Positions 49,201-60,127 of a DNA stretch of 64,000 nt are shown in pieces; the stretch's first letter is position 1, and the number at the start of each line of letters is the position of its first letter. Made by a program: the position numbers and the translations under genes. The notes under the pieces are model-generated. The model saw only the letters and a program-made list of their open reading frames with translations, was not told where the DNA came from and did no database searches. Origin of the DNA: Umbelopsis ramanniana AG (Eukaryota > Mucoromycota > Umbelopsidomycetes > Umbelopsidales > Umbelopsidaceae); assembly GCF_025399195.1 (NCBI RefSeq), contig NW_026252114.1, positions 62,001-126,000 of the forward strand, in the 5' to 3' direction.

Positions 49201-49865
49201 AGCCTTTGCAGAAAAAAATCACCAATGAACCAATTGTCCACTCTACGAACTTCCAACTCATCCAGTTCGAATCCAGATATCTCTTGGGGAACTGGTCCAT
49301 CAAAGCCATCTATATTTCCCATTAAATTGTGAAGTGACGCGAGAAGAGGTTCTGTTGCGAACGCAATCGACGAGCGTGATTCTGTGACGGGTTCAACGAC
49401 TTCCAAAATGGCTGGATGTCGCAAGCGAGTCAAATTACTCGCCTAGAAGAAATGACTTATAGTAAGTACCATGTTCTTGTAGATTTTTTTTCAACCATCT
49501 CCAACGACACATACCTCCTTCTTCAACATTTCGTACACTCGATCGGTGTCGGCTTTGGAGGCGCCCCTTTCTCTTCTGGATCCAGCTTCCAACGACCGCT
49601 TTTCAAAAATCTGCAATAAAGTCACATTACAAGTCAAGGTATACCGCATGATGCCATAATTTTTACATCTACACTATGGAATGGAGCACGTCGTTGACGC
49701 TGCACGGCAAAAGGATACGAAAATAGCGACTTGCTGACCGGTTGTTTTGCGATTGGCAGAATAAATCTTCCACAAACCGGCGGATGCGATTTGGCTTTTC
49801 ACATCATACCTCGATGTAATGTTATTTGTTATAGAGCTGATAAATGAGTAGAGTGCTGAACTCAT
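46239..49865 (-). CDS. SCYL2: SCYL2/SCY1-type pseudokinase with HEAT-like repeats
   Basis: Trafficking pseudokinase acting with clathrin at endosomes and Golgi in animals. Fourteen exons (complement): 49865-49719, 49610-49515, 49442-49251, 49176-49069, 48997-48978, 48910-48804, 48733-48545, 48491-48265, 48189-47961, 47895-47759, 47699-47616, 47529-47464, 47395-47276, 47210-46239; 897 residues. Family blocks: GLWKIYSANRKTTGQQ, LTRLRHPAILEVV, GLLQVGKGLQFLNHDAKVVH, DWKIGGLGFSVFLN. HRD is HRN and DFG is replaced by GLGF, so it should be catalytically dead. HEAT-like region: VMPLIYGALENPVPVVQEKALRM. A coiled coil and a Gln/Ser/Pro-rich tail ending DLDLFDPLG follow. The junction 48545/48491 uses a weak acceptor and is the least sure. 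Confidence 0.88.
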
Positions 49866-50021
49866 TTGTAGCGGTTAGTGGAAGGCGAGATGGAGGGAAG
49901 AAATACCCAAAGCGGGAGATTTTTCTGGGCATGAAAAGTTCAGTGCCGAGCCTTAAAAAAATAAAAAAGTCATTGTGCTCGCGCGCTTGTTCCTCAGCTT
50001 ACTCAGTTTTGATCATGAACT
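49866..50021. promoter_or_regulatory. Divergent promoter between SCYL2 and the Rad60-like gene
   Basis: Only 156 nt separate the two start codons on opposite strands, so both genes probably share control elements. No TATA box is obvious. It contains a short GCGCGC run at about 49979-49986. Confidence 0.5.
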
Positions 50022-51574
50022 ATGAGCGATTTTGATATTACTACATTTCGTTCCAAGTCCAAGAAAACCGGAAAGAAAACTCGTCGACTAGATCCTTCAT
50101 CCGTCACCACCTCATTTACCAAATATCTTGAAAAAAGTGCGTCTAATTCTGAGTCTTATGGACGTGTCTGAAGAGAAATCTAACATTTGCATTATTAGGA
50201 AAAGAATTAGGATTAGATGACTCAGACGAAGATGCTGAGGAGGTGGATGTAAAAAGGAAATCACAAAAGCTCTCTGAGAATAGCCAGGCCAGCGAGCCGG
50301 AAACCACTGAGAATACACAGCCCTCAGGGGAAACTGCGCGTTCAGAGGAAGCGGTGGGATCTACTGTCGTTATGGCAACCGTCAATGCCAGTGTCGAGAC
50401 GGAAAAAAATACATTGTAAGTTTTTGACAACGGTGCAAAATAAGTGATCGGTCCTGGTCGTTAACCTAAACCTATCAGTATCATTTTGGATTCGGACGAC
50501 GATGATCAGCCAGCAAAAGCACCTATGCCACCAGTCGCAAAATCACCGGTAGATACCACCCATGACACCTCCATGGTTGAGAAACCAAAAGAGGACGAAT
50601 CAACGTCGCAGAAAGAGCCAAGTTCACTTTCACTTCTTGATGATTTTGACGACTTAGATCCAGATCTTGCATCGTCCTTGATGGAATGCCCACCCGATCG
50701 TTCTTCTCGAGATACATCCATACACCAGTTACCTGCAAACAAGATTGCCCTCAAGTTTCAAATGCAATTATACCCTGTACTTGAGACTCCTCATTCGCCG
50801 GCTGTGCAGGCTCTCATCAAGATCTTGAAAGTTTACGTGCTGGATGTAAGTACTTCATCGCATCGATGATCAACACATCAATGGTTCTTTATGGTCATAC
50901 TGACATGTTCTATAGCGCGATACTCTGGAACAAGCTTTCAACGCCTTTGTCCGCCACAAAAAGTTGGAGGGGAGCAATTTAGTCTTTATCTACAATAATG
51001 CCAAAGTTTGGCCAATCGCTACCCCTGTCAGCTTAGGAATGCAAGTTGAGGATGTCAATAATATCGGTACGTACAGACGTTCCAATGGCTGATAACATAG
51101 GAAAGCGTAGGTGAATTGATACTTAGTTTGCTCTGTAGATGTATATTTTCACGAGGCGTGGTTGCAAAAGTTAGAGTCGGAAAAGCAGTCCAGGCAGGAA
51201 CGACTTGCGCAAATGCGACCGGAAGAAGAACTATCGGACGATGAGATAGATATCCATGGTGGATCAACTCAGCCCCCAGAAGAAGACAACGGGCTTTTCC
51301 TCAAGATCAGAGGTAAAAATGGTAAAGATACAACCTTGAAAGTGAAGCCGGTAAGTGTGCAGCATATTTGTGTTATTTAGTATGGCCTTCCCAATCTAAC
51401 CTTGACCCTACACAGACTACAACAATTGGCGCGCTGCTCAAGCATTATCGATCGTTGAATAATTTGGGCGACATACCCATAAAACTCATGTGGGATGACG
51501 AAGTTTTAGAAGAGAGCCAGCAAATTCAAGACACCGATCTCGAAGACGAGGATATGATTTCGGCGACTTGGTAG
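50022..51574 (+). CDS. Rad60/Esc2/NFATC2IP-like protein with SUMO-like domains
   Basis: Genome-stability factor linked to the SUMO pathway and Smc5/6. Six exons: 50022-50136, 50199-50415, 50479-50845, 50916-51066, 51139-51350, 51416-51574; 406 residues. The N-terminal 200 residues are acidic and disordered with SUMO-interaction-like hydrophobic/acidic runs (IILDSDDDD). A first ubiquitin-like fold spans about 213-290 (NKIALKFQMQL, LEQAFNAFVRHK, NLVFIYNNAKVWP). The second, C-terminal SUMO-like domain is clear: LFLKIRGKNGKDTTLKVKPT, TIGALLKHYRSLNN, IKLMWDDEVLEES and IQDTDLEDEDMISATW. It lacks a Gly-Gly end, as expected for a Rad60-type protein and not for SUMO itself. Confidence 0.85.
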
Positions 51575-52091
51575 AGTTGATGTATAATAAAACCACCAGG
51601 CACACAAACCCAGTGCATTTGTATAGTATATAATTTGACATGTAAAGTAAATAATTAAAGAATATTCTTCAAACTAAAAAAAAAAAAAAAGGAGGGAAGT
51701 TGGCGATTGACAGGTTTATCTTCTACACTAATGAAAGGTGAGCGAGTTCAAAACAGGGCTTACTTTGTCTAAAGACTTCCTCGCGGTTTCTTTAAAACAC
51801 ATATGTTATGGTACACTGACATCGTGGGGTAAGAATATACACTTTTGGAATGCGTTGACACTGGAAGCGGAGGAGACTGCGACAAGGTAGAGTGGAATTA
51901 CGGGGTTCATGACCGGTGTAGCCTAAACATGAAATGCGCGGAAAAGCTGGAGAGGCAAAATTAGAATTTTACAATAATCCGTCTAGTGAATTTCTTCAGC
52001 ACCCCACAGTCGGCTCCAACCTTATTCAAATCAAATAAAAGAGCGCCAGAAAAGCTGCAAGTGCATACTAAACTTTTTTAATATTTTTTCG
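51575..52091. other. Intergenic region
   Basis: 3' flank of the Rad60-like gene (poly-A tract at about 51677-51690) and promoter of the PhyH gene. No gene recognised. Confidence 0.45.
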
Positions 52092-53362
52092 ATGGTGAAA
52101 ATCACAGACCAGCAGATAGAGCAGTGGCGTCGCGATGGCTACGTGCTCATCCCCAACTTTTTGTCAAAGGAGGAGGTAGAGGCCGCCCGCCAGGGAGTGT
52201 TTGAATGGTTCTCCCCTTCTTGGGATGAGTACGTTGCAGCAGGTCGAAAGGTCAACTGTCCAGAAATCAGGACATTCCCATGGAACAACTCTGGTCTCAA
52301 CCAGTAAGTGTTTGGTTATCCATATATTCTGAAAAATGGTAGACGATGGCTGATTTGGCTCCATAGGATTGTTCTCAATGATGATCTTATTGATGCCGCA
52401 GAACGGATTCTTGGTACTAAGGATATTCATTTGAGGTGAGTGTAGAGAGAGGGCATCAAATGTTGTTTTGTGCATTGAATGCTAACATAACTCTATGACA
52501 GTGAAGCTCATCTTGGCATGAAGTATGCTGGTAATCCAAGTAACAACAGTGCTCCTGACGACTTCCATCAAGGTAAAGTGAAGTTGGCTCAAGATGCTCT
52601 GCAGGTTGCCTCAACGCTGCTAACGTTTCGACATTTCTTATAGATTGGCGTAACAATACTATTGGTCCTCATCATGCCGAAGACTTCAACAGCCCCGCTT
52701 TCTTCTATTGTCTTGATGATGTAACGGAAGGTGAGAGAGGAAACACCAGCTGCTTTTGTTTCGTATTGACCACGGGTATCTAAAGCACTCTTTATCTCTC
52801 TTTCAAGGAATGGCTCCAGTACAAATGGTTAAAAACGGGTTGGAACCCAACCCTCAAAATGTAAGTTTGAACCTACAGGCAGCTATCATCTCGCACATTA
52901 ATCAAAAAGTGCTGAGTTTTTTCCCTTTCTAATTTCAGGCCGAGAAATTTTACTGTTCTGCGGGTTCACTTTGTATCTATTCAACTTGGACTTGGCACGC
53001 CTCATCTGAGTTCACTGCGAAGGAAGGTCATCGACCAACAATGTGGCTAGGCTTCAATAAGAATGACCGTATGGTGAGTTGAATTTTTCATTGTAGTTGA
53101 CTATAAGTATGGTACTGATGGTTCTCTGCAGTGGGAAGGTGGACGGTTTTTCACTATCAAGTCCACGGGAACTCCTGATGGATGGTTGCGTGCGATCGGC
53201 GAGGCAACTCCTCGTCAACGAGAGCTTCTTTTCTTCCCTCCTGCAGGAGATGAAAGATGGACAGATGAGATGATTAATGGCATGGAAAAGCGTTATGGTC
53301 CATATGGTTTTGACCCTAAGCCTTATCGACAGGCTAAAGCGGAGAAGGTGGCTCAGGCTTAA
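52092..53362 (+). CDS. Phytanoyl-CoA dioxygenase (PhyH) family protein
   Basis: Fe(II)/2-oxoglutarate-dependent oxygenase. Seven exons: 52092-52303, 52367-52435, 52502-52572, 52644-52730, 52808-52860, 52939-53073, 53132-53362; 285 residues. The start IEQWRRDGYVLIPNFLSKEE is the usual PhyH opening. The iron ligands are visible as His116-x-Asp118 in DDFHQDW and His184 in WTWHASSE, with Arg196 (HRPTMW) well placed for 2-oxoglutarate. The PhyH fold is used on many substrates, including alkaloids and lipids, so the substrate here is unknown. No peroxisomal SKL-type C-terminus (ends KVAQA). Neighbours do not suggest a biosynthetic cluster. Confidence 0.88.
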
Positions 53363-53676
53363 GAGTGCAGTGCGCTATGCACACTCATGTAGCACGTTCG
53401 CTTTTTACGATGTATAATGATGAAATAAAGCTCTATGTATTTTTGTATCCAAACTAAACATTCATAGTGTTGACTTAATGTTTCTGTAAGGAGATATGGG
53501 ATCCATCGCGGAGAAAGGAGACACGATTTTGAACGAACGGCAAGTCACATGTCTGATCAAAACACACACACAAAAAACGCGTCCAAAGTAATTTCCATCG
53601 CGTAACTTGAAATCCCTATTATTTTATTATTTTTCTTTTTTATTACACGTAACACGCTCTCCCAACACCAATTCCA
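53363..53676. other. Intergenic region with a CA repeat
   Basis: 314 nt: 3' flank of the PhyH gene and promoter of the APSES gene. It includes a short CA repeat (53562-53571) immediately followed by the MCB-like ACGCGT. Confidence 0.5.
53577..53582. promoter_or_regulatory. MCB-like ACGCGT box upstream of the APSES gene
   Basis: Exact ACGCGT hexamer 95-100 nt before the ATG, with a related TCGCGT about 16 nt downstream. ACGCGT is the known binding site of the Mbp1/Res-type APSES factors, the family encoded by the next gene. Confidence 0.5.
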
Positions 53677-56158
53677 ATGAGTGATACGGCAGCAGCGCAA
53701 ATATACTCTGCCGTCTATTCGGGAGTGCCAGTGTTTGAAATGAACGCTCGCGGCATTGCTGTGATGCGTAGACGAAGCGATAGCTACCTCAATGCCACCC
53801 AAATTCTAAAGGTTGCCGGAATCGAAAAGGGCAAACGAACAAAAATCCTAGAACGCGAAGTCCTCATTGGTGAGCATGAGAAGGTACAAGGAGGTTATGG
53901 TAAATACCAAGGCACCTGGTACGTAGTTACTACCCATTTCGCTCATTGTATGGACAACTCAACTCATATAAACTGGTTTTTATTTTTAGGATTCCCTTTG
54001 AGAAGGGCAAGGAGCTTGCTGAACGCTATGAAGTTGCACAATACTTGATACCGATATTCGAATATGATCCAGCAGAACATCAAGATGAATCAGGAGAAGA
54101 TATTACCCCTACCAAAGATGAAGCCATGGGTATTCGTAAACCCAATACGTCCAAATCGACTATCACTAAAAAATTAGTGTCCAGCCCACATGGTCACAGT
54201 CAAGATACTAGAAATCATGATCATCCCATGTCGTCACCCCACCGCACAACAGGAAACGATACACCTGCACGCGCGTCGTCACCCATGTATCGCTCATATT
54301 CAAACATTGAGGAACCTTTGCGAAAACGCCTTAAAGCCATGTCACCATTTGGCAGTCCCAGTCGAACCTACACGTATGATAGCCAGCAAGAAGACGAGCA
54401 TGATACCCCTGGAGAACGGCATCGAGCTGTCCTAATGTCACTTTTTCTCAATGAAGATCCCGATCATGTTCCTGATCTGTTCTTGGAGCACAACACTCCC
54501 AGAGATTTGAATATTGAACTTGTGATAGACGACCAAGGGCATACCGCTTTGCATTGGGCAGCCGCATTGGCTCGACTCAAGACTCTTCGACAGCTTGTAG
54601 AACGTGGTGCCGACATACAACGAACCAACTTTGCCGGCGAAACAGCTTTAATGCGATCTGTGCTTGTTACAAATAACTATGGTCAACAATGCTTTTCAGA
54701 CCTTCTGGATATACTGTTTGATTCTATCAACAGTGTAGATCAGCAAAAGAGAACAGTGTTGCATCACATGGCTCTGACAGCCGGTATCCCTCGACGTGCC
54801 ACGGCCTGTGCATATTATATGAGCATCTTAATCCAGAAGCTACATGAGAAATTGGCTGAAGACGAAAGATCGAGATTGCTGGAGGCTAGGGATAATAATG
54901 GTGATACAGCACTGAACATCGCTGCAAGACTAGGAAATCGCAAAATGATGGTCACGCTGATTAAGGCTGGTGCGGATCGTTATGCTGCCAATAATGTTGG
55001 TTTGAAACCTGAAGATTTTGTGAATGATTTGAAAGTGAGTGGTGTTCATCGTACGGAGCTATGCACAAGATGTGAGTGTAAATTAACCTCTTCTGCCACT
55101 TTACAGACTGGCGACGGCGATTTGGACATGGAGGTGTTTAACAGTAGCCAAGTTTCTGGAACCGATAGTCTATTCAGCCGAATCGACAGCACCCAACATG
55201 ACACATTGGACACTTCCCTATCCTTTCCAGCGCCGAGTAAACGCAGTCGAGAAATCGTTTCTGGTAAATATGGACGCTGCTTTCTATATATATTTTGCAG
55301 GCGCAATGTCTCACCTGCTAAAAAATCCTTTTCTTCATATCTTCAGCTGTACAAAAGATTGTGAACGACTTAGATGCGGAGTATACCGGAGAGTTGTCAC
55401 TGAAACAACAAGAAATACGGGAAACTCGTGAGGAACTGAGATTGTTACAAGCTCAATTGGATGAAGCTCAGATGACAACAGCCACTTTGAAGGGACAAGC
55501 TTTGAAACTTGAAGAAGCAGAGAAACGAATCAAAATGCTTGAGGCTGCTCTCAATGGCCGAGATGGTGGACTGTTACACTTTGACAGTTATGGAGGTAAC
55601 ATGGTGGAAGACCCGAACTCTGTGTTAAGTGTTCTCAACGAGGAGCAACGCAACGACAGTCAGATGCTCATGACCCACCACCCTGAAACTGAAAAGGAGA
55701 ATTTAAGCGACAATGGAACCAGCACGCCAGCGAATGGAGCCGTCCGACGAGCACTTCTTCAGTCACCACGCCCTAGTAATCAACTGTTAACGAATGGCAA
55801 TGTAACGGACACTGTACAACAACAGGAAGCCAAGATACAACAGCTACAACTCAAGATCAGCAGTTGTACCAAGTCGGAACTGGAGATGAAAAAGCAGTTG
55901 GAGGATCTGGTGGCAAAAACGAGTGAAAAGGAAATGCAATACAAGAAACTTATCGCTGTATGCTGTGGTATTACGTTGGAACGAGTGGATGATCTTCTAC
56001 AGCCTTTGATTCAAGCCGTCGAATGCGAACAAATGGCCAACCTCGATATTGGAAAGGTGGAGGATTTTATGGCCACCGTTCAGCATGATGGTGGAGATGG
56101 GACAGCCATGTCTATGGACGATACCATGACCATGGCGGATGCAATTGGCCAGCAGTAA
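53677..56158 (+). CDS. MBP1: APSES/ankyrin cell-cycle transcription factor (Mbp1/Res-like)
   Basis: DNA-binding subunit of an MBF-type G1/S factor. Four exons: 53677-53918, 53990-55034, 55107-55263, 55347-56158; 751 residues. The N-terminal APSES (KilA-N) domain, residues 5-105, shows [40 protein letters not shown] and the wing [21 protein letters not shown] basic Ser-rich linker precedes ankyrin repeats at about 245-435 ([54 protein letters not shown]). The C-terminal third is coiled coil ([20 protein letters not shown]), the usual dimer or Swi6-contact region. The order APSES-ankyrin-coiled coil is full length for the family. Confidence 0.93.
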
Positions 56159-56595
56159 GGAATTGGACCCTCGGTTACCCTCCATTTTAATGCGTGCGCT
56201 GGCAGCACCCGACCCCCTCCCATTTTCGCACACTCGCCTGTTTAAAAAAGCAACTAGTCCCATCGTTTGGCGCTAATTGGCTATTCTCACATCCCTTCTC
56301 GCTCTGTCTGTAAATAATATCTCTCTATATTCCCAATCACATCAATTAAACACGCCTGCCATTCTTTTTTGTTGTTGAAAAAAAAAATCTAATATTTTGG
56401 GCTTGTCATACTGAGTTCATATAAAGTAGCATAAGTTTTTTTAAATGGGGTACCATAGGGAAAAGAGAGTAGGTGTTTAGGAATGAAAGAGATTCAAGGT
56501 ATATAAAAGTAGATAACGATATAAAATATGTATAAAAAAAAAAAGCCGGAGATGTCTATATATTTTGGGGCAATTGGAGAAGATATCATTTGGAT
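56159..56595. other. Convergent intergenic region
   Basis: Lies between the ends of the APSES gene (plus) and the RGS gene (minus). It is A/T-rich with several A tracts. No gene seen. Confidence 0.45.
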
Positions 56596-57942
56596 TTACT
56601 TTTTGCGACTGAATAGATCAAATCGTTCCTTGTTTTTCTTGATGGGACTTTTTGAGCCAGCTCTATTTTCTGTGTCTTCAGAGTCTCTAGGAGGAGAATC
56701 TCTGTTCTTTAAGACAAAGTTTCTATCGGTGGTATCGGGGCGATAGTAGTTGAACTCGACGCTGAGCAAAGTTTTGCAAAACTCGTGGATCATCGACTTC
56801 AACACCTCATACCGCCGTCGTGAAGAGTTGGACACGGACATCTGTGCATCGGTGTGCGGGTTGGTGTAGAGCAAGTCATGCTGACGTTCAAGGTATTGCA
56901 ATAAGAAGTTGACGGCGCGGTTACGGCAATTTTCATCATAGTAGGTATTTAAGTCTCCACAGTTGGTGACCATAGCGTCCCATACGTTAGCGGAGGTAAA
57001 GCGGTGGAAACTGTGATCCAATAATCCGAAAACAGCTTGTTTGGCTTGGTCAAATAGGCCATCCAGGGCTTTTGCTTCCAAGTCTTGGACCACGTTTCGC
57101 TTCACTCGATCATCCAAATTCACTTCAAAATGACTGTTACGTGTCAAGTAAGCTTCATAGATATGCTGGGCTGTGGCGAGTTGTTGAGTTTGCGTTTGGT
57201 ATACAAAAGACTCATACTGTTCGACTTCGATGAAAAAGAACTGGTAGAAAAAAAAAAAAAGGTTAGTATCACCACCAAAAAAAAGGAAGCCAAACCGAAA
57301 ATGATTAATTAACTCGGCCGTCATCGAGCACACGCCGCAAAAAGTAAAAAAAGCATTATTCAAAAAATAACTTACCAAGTTTTCTGATGAGAACTCTTCC
57401 AAAAGGTGATAAAGGAAATAACACAAAGGCACCTTGCTCTGCAAAAGGGCCTTCAGACCCTCCTTGCGAATTTCACGAACACAAATATCCAGGGGAGGTT
57501 GTTCGCCAAAGAAATTGTTCAATTTCCGGTTAGTCTTGGAGGTTTTGACTTTGTACAGAGTATGACCATCCGAATTAGACAATGTGGTAATGTTGGCCAG
57601 ACTGGAAAGAGAGCAAGAGCGGCTGCGGCCCCCTGAGGCGGGTGCTGCGCTAGATTCTTCGGGGAAGTAGGAGATGGATTCTGACAACAGGTTGGGAGTA
57701 AACGGAGGAGCAGAAGGGTTGGTGTAGTACTCAGGAATAGTGTTGTTGGATGTATTGCTACTTCTTCGAGACATAGTGAGTTGCTCTGCAATAGACTGTC
57801 GTCGTGATGACGGTGCCTTGTTGATGGATTTAGGGGTTCGTGGAGAAAGGATGGTGGCATCATTGATGTTCACTGAAGACAAGCTGAGACGAGATGGACG
57901 TCTCTTGATGGACTTTGGACGATGTGGTTGTTCGACTTCCAT
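56596..57942 (-). CDS. RGS-domain protein
   Basis: GTPase-activating protein for heterotrimeric G-alpha subunits. Two exons (complement), 57942-57376 and 57240-56596; 403 residues. The RGS fold spans about 150-300: KALLQSKVPLCYFLYHLLEE, FSSENLFFFIEVEQYE, IYEAYLTRNSHFEVNLDD, LFDQAKQAVFGLLDHSFHRF. The N-terminal 140 residues are basic and Ser-rich (RRPSRLSLSSVN), and the C-terminus is long and charged. The intron has 135 nt, no in-frame stop, a strong donor and a pyrimidine-rich acceptor; removing it restores the conserved SSENL-x-FF-x-EVE run, so splicing is preferred over read-through. A TATATAAAA element lies about 55 nt upstream of the ATG. Confidence 0.85.
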   Translation of the reverse strand: MEVEQPHRPKSIKRRPSRLSLSSVNINDATILSPRTPKSINKAPSSRRQSIAEQLTMSRRSSNTSNNTIPEYYTNPSAPPFTPNLLSESISYFPEESSAAPASGGRSRSCSLSSLANITTLSNSDGHTLYKVKTSKTNRKLNNFFGEQPPLDICVREIRKEGLKALLQSKVPLCYFLYHLLEEFSSENLVSYFLNNAFFTFCGVCSMTAELINHFRFGFLFFGGDTNLFFFFYQFFFIEVEQYESFVYQTQTQQLATAQHIYEAYLTRNSHFEVNLDDRVKRNVVQDLEAKALDGLFDQAKQAVFGLLDHSFHRFTSANVWDAMVTNCGDLNTYYDENCRNRAVNFLLQYLERQHDLLYTNPHTDAQMSVSNSSRRRYEVLKSMIHEFCKTLLSVEFNYYRPDTTDRNFVLKNRDSPPRDSEDTENRAGSKSPIKKNKERFDLFSRKK

Positions 57943-58071
57943 TGGAAAAGAAATAAAAGAAAAGCGAAGAAATTTTTAATGGGCCAGCCATTATTTTATA
58001 TAGTCATGGCGGAGTAGCATCTAATTCTGGCAAGGTCGGTAACAACGTGGTGTACGGAGTGCGAAACCTTT

Positions 58072-58272
58072 TCATTGTCTTTGAAATTGAAGAGAAACAC
58101 AGCCAATGACAATGAGGATAGCTAATGTGGCGGGCAAAAATAGGTTTTGTTTTTTTTTTCTCTTTCGAAGGTGAACCCTTCGATAATCTGTCTCATACAC
58201 GTCAATTGAAGCTGAGAGTATTTCTGGGATGATCTTATCCGTCACCTTGTAGATCCTCTTCATCTGAAACAT
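58072..58272 (-). CDS. Small single-pass membrane protein (66 residues), unrecognised
   Basis: Frame starting MFQMKRIYKVTDKI at 58272, or at the inner Met at 58263. It has a Tyr/Arg-rich basic stretch (DYRRVHLRKRKKKQN) and one C-terminal membrane helix (LFLPATLAILIVIGCVSL) leaving a four-residue tail, like a tail-anchored protein. The bases before the inner ATG (tttcag) also resemble a splice acceptor, so a 5' exon or leader intron is possible. No family is recognised. The clear topology and position between two same-strand genes support it weakly. Confidence 0.4.
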   Translation of the reverse strand: MFQMKRIYKVTDKIIPEILSASIDVYETDYRRVHLRKRKKKQNLFLPATLAILIVIGCVSLQFQRQ

Positions 58273-58445
58273 GATATTTCTGCTAAGATTTTATCAATTG
58301 TATGTGTTTGAAAAAGCACCCCACTGAGCAGAACATCGTTTGTCATACGTCAAAATGAACGCCAGGAAGTGGAGCTAACATTACGTGTCAAAATATATGG
58401 AACCAATTAAAAGCTGGAATCCTTTTACTTCCGCTCTCAGCGTTT

Positions 58446-59287
58446 TTATTTTAATTGTGAGTGACGTGATTGTGAAGCAATTCTAATTGCAATAGCGTTA
58501 AGGTAGGGGTCAGCCTCTATCACGGCACGTTCTAATTTCCATGCACGTCGTGCAGTACCTTGTTCCGTCCATCCGATGAGTGTATCCTTCTTGAGTTGGG
58601 CCTCTCTTAATTGCGAGAGCATGACCTTCCCAGTTTTGGTCTTTCCCATGGCATTGAAGGTTTCCATCTCCAGCAACATATCCTTTGTAATTTTGACATC
58701 CTTTGTTCGTCGAATGTTTCGAGGTTGGTCATATACAATTAGTTTGGATACATAGTTTCCGCTCAACCAATGAATGAATGCTGTCGGCGTGACAGCCGAT
58801 ATACCCGCTAACAAAGACGGAATTAGTCACCGAAATGATTATTAAATAATTACGAGTTCAGCTGCAGCCTGCTCACTTACCCAATACTGATGCCGCTACA
58901 GGAGCCTGTCCAGTGGATAGCAGTGCAGGGACAGCGCACATTCCGCAAATGGTAAATAATGAAGCTGTGATTTTATACTTTCGGATAGTCTCAGCAAACG
59001 GTCCTGGTCAAAAGAAGAAGAATGAGGGAACAATGTGAGCATGAAAGAGGGAAAAAAGATACGCGACGTAGTTTGTATATGTATGCTGGCTGGAATAGAT
59101 TGTACGTACCTAAATACACCAAGGTCTTATCTTCTGGCTTTGAAGTTGAGGCGATCTTGCTATTGGATGTGAATGGACCAGCAGCTTCTTTTGGCAATGC
59201 CGATTGCTGCCTTATGAATGAAGTTGCAAAGCATCGAGAAGGGATTCGTGCCTTACTAATAGCGTTCCTGCAAGTTAAAGCGTACAT
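58446..59287 (-). CDS. TMEM70-family mitochondrial protein
   Basis: Three exons (complement): 59287-59110, 59003-58881, 58807-58446; 220 residues. The basic, hydroxylated N-terminus (MYALTCRNAISKARIPSRCF) fits a mitochondrial presequence. The conserved core is LVYLGPFAETIRKYKITAS, two hydrophobic segments (LFTICGMCAVPALL and a following ASVLGAGISAVTP), and FIHWLSGNYVSKLIVYD, which match the TMEM70/TMEM186/TMEM223 family. Human TMEM70 helps assemble ATP synthase c-ring and complex I. Which family member it corresponds to is uncertain. A basic C-terminal tail follows. Confidence 0.72.
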
Positions 59288-60127
59288 GGCAATGGTGGTA
59301 GAATGCAGTTTGATCCTCCAAAGCTCGAGCTAAAGGAAAAGCGGTCCCTCAACTAAGCCCCCGAAAAATCCCACAGGTGGAACCATCAACACAACACAAG
59401 AAACCACACCATAGATGATATCTTTAAGAGCAGAAATCAGCAGTAGATTACGAATTGAATCTACTATAATGGCATGGGCTCCATACTGTATGCTGCTGCT
59501 TCAACGAATTATGGCTTGTAGACAGAATTTTTTTTTTGACTATGTAATGGAGGGACGAAGGAAACCGGTAGCCATGTGCCACGGTTGCCACGCTGAAGCC
59601 ATCCATATAGATACGCTGGCCAACCCTATTTTTTCACTGTTATCAAATCACCCATCATGCTAGTCACTTTTTTGCACTGCTTGCTCCACCGCAACTTTTG
59701 AGTTTGGCGTGTGTAGCGTCCGAAAGCGCCAACACTTTCTCCCGCACAAATACGGAAGTACCGCAACGACGGTAGATCAAAAAGCTTCTGTCTGGTTCTT
59801 TTTTGTTTTGCACGTCGCATTTTTTATTATTTATAGGATTAAATCGAGTGGGTAAAATAGATAGCATGAAATACGGCAATAACATGCTATTAGAAAGAAA
59901 TACAACACACACTATATCTTTTAGCGCGCTGCATAAGATATAGATATGGCTCGTGTCCATGTGTATAATAGGAATGGTGGGGATTCTAAAAATGAAAGAT
60001 GTGGAGTGGGATAGTATAGGGACCCATAGGTCGCTTACTCACGAAGGGGCAGAGGAGTTGCGGACAAGCTAGTCATTAAAGCGAATATAGGAGTATTTTT
60101 CCACATGTTTGGTATCGTTTATGTCGT
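59288..60127. other. Intergenic region
   Basis: 840 nt between the TMEM70-like start and the PAQR 3' end, both minus strand. Minus-strand frames at 59626-59960 (64-98 codons) are basic but match nothing and were not called. No RNA gene seen. Confidence 0.4.

Noticed and set aside
59626-59960. Two overlapping minus-strand frames of 64 and 98 codons
   Set aside because: Basic composition only; no domain, no promoter elements, and the frames overlap each other.
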